A program made the translations under genes and the position numbers. From Paucibacter sp. B2R-40 (lineage in GTDB: Bacteria > Pseudomonadota > Gammaproteobacteria > Burkholderiales > Burkholderiaceae_C), in contig NZ_JAJIRP010000010.1 of NCBI RefSeq assembly GCF_025717555.1, positions 124,001-188,000 on the forward strand: 64,000 bases of DNA, written 5' to 3'. This document shows, in pieces, positions 58,976-64,000 of the stretch (its first letter is position 1; each line of letters starts with the position of its first letter). A model generated the notes under the pieces. That model was given only the letters and a program-made list of their open reading frames with translations, did not search any database and was not told where the DNA came from.

Positions 58976-60571
58976 CTATTGCGGCGTGTAGCTAACGGCC
59001 AACTTGAATGTGCCCGCGCTATAGCCCTTGAGCAAGACGTAGACATCGGTATTGGCTGTGGCGGAGGCGCTGACGCTGCAACTCTCGGTGGCCGTGCTGC
59101 CGTCGCTCTTGCAGTCGTAGACGCTGGCGCTGGCGGGGCCGCCCTTTTTGACAAACAAATCGATATCGCCGGTGCCGGTGGTGCTGGCCTTCAGCGTGCC
59201 GCCGGCCTTGAGTTTGAACGGCCCGAAAGACTGGGTTTGATTCAGGCTCAAGCTGCCGCTGAAGTTCTCGGTCTTGTCCACCGGCGGCGTGCCCACACCG
59301 TCGGCGCCCAGTTCCACCGCATAGGCCAAGGCCATGCGCGCAAATTTCAGGGAGTGCTCGGCTTGGCTGCCGGTGTTGGCATAAGTGTCGTTGGCGCTGT
59401 GAATATAGGGGTTGTCGGCGGCAAACGAGGACTCAAATGGCATCGATGCGTAGTAGCCCTTCGCGTTCCAAGAGGCATGGTCCGAGCAAGCGTAGCCGCA
59501 GCGGTCGCTGCCGATCTTCAGCGTCGGCAAATAAGTCTTGATCAAGTTCGTCACAAAGCTGTTCTGCGCGCTGTCGGTGTAGTCGGTGAAGATGTAGATG
59601 TCGTTGGCAGCGCCCTTGTAATTGGTCATGTCCAGTTGCATCACCCCGACCACATTGGCGTTGGCCGCCGCGAAGCTGTTGGCGATTTCTTGCGAGCCGC
59701 GCAGGCCCACCTCCTCGGCCGCATAAGCCATGAACTTGATCGTGCGACGCGGCTTGAAGCCGCCGGCGACCAGGGTGCGGATGATTTCGGTCAAGCTGGC
59801 TACACCCGAGGCGTCGTCGTCGGCACCGGGCGCACGCGTGGTTTCACTCGTGCCTTGGGCATTGATCGAATCCAGGTGAGCGCCCAGCACCACGATTTCT
59901 GCGGCATTGTCCGAACCCTTGAAGGTGGCAATTACCGACTTCTGGGCCCAGTTGGGATGGCTGAACTGCTCGACCGAGACATCGCTGCGGCCGGCCACCA
60001 GATTGCTCCAGCGGCTTTTGAGCCAATTGGACGCGGCCACGCCACCGGAGGTCGTGTAGTAACGGTTGGTATTGGCGGATAGATCCAGCATCGTTTGGCC
60101 AATATTGCTGGCTTGCATCTGCGCCAACATCGGATTGATCAAGGCCTGCTGATCGATCACATAGCTCGGCCGGCTGACGGCCAGCAGCGCAGTCCGGCCG
60201 CTTTGCTGGCTTTGCAGCGCCTTCAAGCCCTCGGCCTTGTTGGCATGAAACATATAGCCGCCGCAACGTTTCAATTTTTCATGCACCGAGGCCGACAAGG
60301 CCAGCAGAGCCGCCTCATCGACCTCCACCAAATGCACTTGTTCGGTCTTGGCAATACCGCGAGCATCTGGCCCCGGCTCACTTGGTGCTTGCTTGACCTC
60401 GATGCTGGCACTGGCCCGCGCGGTGGGCTGCAGCTTTTGCAACTCGCTCCAGGCGGCGTCGCCCAGGCTGATCCAGACCTTGTCGGCAGCTCGGGCAGCG
60501 GGACTGAGGCCAGTCAGCCCCAAGAGCAGCGCAGTGAGCGTGAGGGAGGCGGGGCAAAAAGCAAGGCGCAT
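58976..60571 (-). CDS. Secreted M28 zinc aminopeptidase with PPC domain
   Basis: Exported peptidase of about 531 residues resembling Vibrio leucyl aminopeptidase. The signal peptide MRLAFCPASLTLTALLLGLT ends near ARA-AD. A propeptide-like region runs to about residue 165. The M28 domain has all ligands: His232 (LGAHLDS), the Asp in GADDDASGVASL (about 251-252), catalytic Glu286 and ligand Glu287 (AAEEVGLRGSQ), Asp314 (MQLDMTN) and His391 (PYIHSANDT). The last 95 residues are a pre-peptidase C-terminal (PPC) domain (SLNQTQSFGPFKLKAGGTLK). The start was set at ATG 60571 with GGAG upstream. It is divergent from the M4 protease gene, with which it shares a control region. Confidence 0.92.
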   Translation of the reverse strand: MRLAFCPASLTLTALLLGLTGLSPAARAADKVWISLGDAAWSELQKLQPTARASASIEVKQAPSEPGPDARGIAKTEQVHLVEVDEAALLALSASVHEKLKRCGGYMFHANKAEGLKALQSQQSGRTALLAVSRPSYVIDQQALINPMLAQMQASNIGQTMLDLSANTNRYYTTSGGVAASNWLKSRWSNLVAGRSDVSVEQFSHPNWAQKSVIATFKGSDNAAEIVVLGAHLDSINAQGTSETTRAPGADDDASGVASLTEIIRTLVAGGFKPRRTIKFMAYAAEEVGLRGSQEIANSFAAANANVVGVMQLDMTNYKGAANDIYIFTDYTDSAQNSFVTNLIKTYLPTLKIGSDRCGYACSDHASWNAKGYYASMPFESSFAADNPYIHSANDTYANTGSQAEHSLKFARMALAYAVELGADGVGTPPVDKTENFSGSLSLNQTQSFGPFKLKAGGTLKASTTGTGDIDLFVKKGGPASASVYDCKSDGSTATESCSVSASATANTDVYVLLKGYSAGTFKLAVSYTPQ

Positions 60572-60615
60572 GATGAATGACTCCATGGTTTTGGGGTTTG
60601 GGCACATCCGGGCGG

Positions 60616-60711
60616 GCAATCCTAGGGCGGCCGTCGCTGCGGCCTCAATGCGTGCAAATGCGGATGTCAACTCTGACAGCTTGTGCGCTCAGCGCCCTTG
60701 CCTAGGATTGC
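60616..60711. promoter_or_regulatory. Paired inverted repeat between divergent protease genes
   Basis: Perfect 11-base arms GCAATCCTAGG (60616-60626) and CCTAGGATTGC (60701-60711), 74 bases apart. Each arm contains the self-complementary CCTAGG. They lie in the 275-base region between the M28 and M4 start codons, near each gene's likely promoter. Arrangement and symmetry suggest two binding sites for one regulator. Confidence 0.5.
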
Positions 60712-60726
60712 ATCCCAGTGACCTGA

Positions 60727-62685
<1,959 letters not shown>

Positions 62686-62717
62686 TCAGGCCCAGCCCAA
62701 CCGAGCCCAAGCTCAGG

Positions 62718-62758
62718 CAGCGCCGGAGGCATTCAAGCTCCGGCGCTGCTCCTTTTTT
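62718..62758 (+). terminator. Rho-independent terminator of the M4 protease gene
   Basis: Perfect 11-pair stem CAGCGCCGGAG / CTCCGGCGCTG with a nine-base loop, followed by CTCC and seven T. It lies 33 bases past the M4 stop codon and between convergent genes. Confidence 0.92.
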
Positions 62759-62776
62759 TGCAGATCAAATCAGCCC

Positions 62777-64000
62777 TCAAGCCGTGGCCAGCGCGCCCTG
62801 CCCGCCAGCGAGGCGGAAGCCGCCGACCATCTCGGCCAGCTGCTGAGCCTGCGACTGCAGGCTTTCGGCTGCGGCCGTGCTCTCCTCCACCAGCGCTGCG
62901 TTTTGCTGCGTGCTGGCGTCCAGGTGCGTGATGGCCGTGTTGACCTGGCTGATGCCGGCACGCTGTTCGCTGGCGGCGGTGCTGATCTGCGACACCACCG
63001 CATTGACGCGACCAATGCTGCTGAGGATCTCGTTCATCGAGCGGCCAGCGGCCTGTACCTGTTTGAGGCCGGCGTCCACGCAAATCACGCTGCCGCCGAT
63101 CAAGCCCTTGATTTCACGCGCCGACTCGGCGCAATGCTGGGCCAGGCTGCGCACCTCCTTGGCCACCACCGCGAAGCCTCGGCCCTGTTCGCCGGCCCGC
63201 GCCGCCTCAACCGCCGCGTTCAGCGCCAGGATATTGGTCTGAAAAGCGATCGCGTCAATCGTGCCGATGACCTCGACGATCTTGCGGCTGGCCGTGCTGA
63301 TGTCGTCCATGGTCATCAGGACTTGCTGCATTTCCTCGCCGCCCTGATGGGCGGCTTGATTGGCGCTGCCCGCCAAGGCCGTGGCCGAGCGCGCTGCTTC
63401 GGCCGTCTGCGCCACCGCACCGGTCAGTTGCTCGACCGAGCTGGCGATTTGCTGCAGGCTGCTCGCACCACTCTCGGTGCGGCCGGACAAGTCCTGGCTG
63501 CCCGCCGCCACTTGCGAGCTGGCGGTGGAGATGCCGTCGGTGGCCATGCGCACCGAGCCTATGGTCTGGGCCAGCTGCTGACGCATCAGCTCGACGTTAG
63601 CGGCCAGCACACCCAGGTCATCATCACGCTGCGCGCGCACCGGCACCGACAAATCGCCATTGGCAAAGCGCGCCACCGCTGTATTCAGCGCGGTCAAGGG
63701 CGCGCCGACCCAGCGTCTTAACAAGCACAGCAAGCCCATCGCCAAACTCAGGCTGACCAGACCCAGGGTCAACCACAGATTGCGCTGGGCCACCCAATGC
63801 TCGCGCAGCGCCTGACGATCCGACACCTCCGCCACCACCCACATGCCCGTCGCTTCGCTGTGCTTGGCGACCACCCAGGCGTCATCATTGGCCTTGTTGA
63901 GCAGGGCAGGCGCCTTGGCTGGAGTTATTGCGGCTGCGTTTGAGGCTGCGTTTGAGGCTGCGTTTACACCCAGACCCTCGGACTTGCGGAACAGCTCGGT
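62777..64000 (-). CDS. Methyl-accepting chemotaxis protein (5' partial)
   Basis: Membrane chemoreceptor cut by the right edge; the frame is open to base 64000 and the GTG at 63874 is internal. Seen, from the N-terminal side: the end of a periplasmic sensor domain ([32 protein letters not shown], Cache-like), helix two [22 protein letters not shown], a HAMP domain ([28 protein letters not shown]), and the signalling domain with the hairpin tip EIVEV-type region [42 protein letters not shown] 12-base repeat at 63935-63964 encodes [11 protein letters not shown] in the sensor part. It ends near [15 protein letters not shown] with no pentapeptide tether for CheR. Ligand unknown. Confidence 0.95.
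   Translation of the reverse strand, partial: TELFRKSEGLGVNAASNAASNAAAITPAKAPALLNKANDDAWVVAKHSEATGMWVVAEVSDRQALREHWVAQRNLWLTLGLVSLSLAMGLLCLLRRWVGAPLTALNTAVARFANGDLSVPVRAQRDDDLGVLAANVELMRQQLAQTIGSVRMATDGISTASSQVAAGSQDLSGRTESGASSLQQIASSVEQLTGAVAQTAEAARSATALAGSANQAAHQGGEEMQQVLMTMDDISTASRKIVEVIGTIDAIAFQTNILALNAAVEAARAGEQGRGFAVVAKEVRSLAQHCAESAREIKGLIGGSVICVDAGLKQVQAAGRSMNEILSSIGRVNAVVSQISTAASEQRAGISQVNTAITHLDASTQQNAALVEESTAAAESLQSQAQQLAEMVGGFRLAGGQGALATA

Overview
The window reads as one contiguous chromosomal segment of a GC-rich betaproteobacterium. Evidence for Burkholderiales, probably the Roseateles/Paucibacter/Rubrivivax neighbourhood, includes a PEP-CTERM protein, a narK1-narK2-narGHJI-ppiC operon, a DUF1289 protein and GC-rich palindromic repeats of a kind I associate with that group. 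The genus assignment is inference. No rRNA, tRNA, CRISPR array, phage gene or intact insertion sequence was seen. Coding density is very high: once starts are corrected, no gene-free stretch exceeds 300 bases. Both edges cut genes, an FKBP isomerase on the left and a chemotaxis receptor on the right.

Layout. 1-1646 (+): tandem-FKBP isomerase and a GcvA-like LysR regulator. 1672-19270 (all -): a tightly packed carbohydrate catabolic cluster, largely overlapping genes, read from 19270 downward. It holds a Gfo/Idh/MocA-aldo/keto reductase fusion, a second Gfo/Idh/MocA oxidoreductase, a TIM-barrel isomerase, a four-gene CUT1 ABC importer, a clan GH-G-like glycosidase, a LacI regulator, a second TIM-barrel isomerase, a third Gfo/Idh/MocA oxidoreductase, glucokinase, a TonB-dependent receptor and a cupin. 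Together they suggest outer- and inner-membrane uptake of a glucoside, oxidative and hydrolytic processing, and phosphorylation of released glucose. 19450-24574 (-): a split, sequence-divergent glycine dehydrogenase pair followed by an AcoX-type NAD-kinase-like protein and a short-chain dehydrogenase, without gcvT or gcvH.

24783-31807 is mixed: MgtC-like membrane protein, M1-like peptidase, an atypical SDR lacking the YxxxK pair, an EamA permease, a diguanylate cyclase and an orphan histidine kinase. A MITE-like inverted-repeat element lies between the SDR and EamA genes. 31820-46086 (-) is the respiratory nitrate block: narX-narL and, from a separate FNR-box-containing region, narK1-narK2-narG-narH-narJ-narI-ppiC followed by a beta-carbonic anhydrase.

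46166-49816 (-) carries a small membrane protein, an MHS-type MFS transporter, a 2-hydroxychromene-2-carboxylate isomerase-like protein, a DUF1289 protein and a YbaK-type deacylase. 49851-56727 is a 2-aminoethylphosphonate locus: a three-gene ABC importer, an FAD amine oxidoreductase, PhnX and a divergent LysR regulator, with no phnW transaminase. 56829-64000 holds a minimal GGDEF protein, a PEP-CTERM phytase/esterase-like protein, divergent secreted M28 and M4 proteases that share an inverted-repeat control region, and the truncated chemotaxis receptor.

The most interesting material is the three-oxidoreductase sugar cluster with its fusion enzyme, the divergent GcvPA/GcvPB-AcoX-SDR operon, and a family of GC-rich palindromes, two copies of which lie in frame inside enzymes. 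All functional assignments come from reading motifs and gene order; no database search was run.
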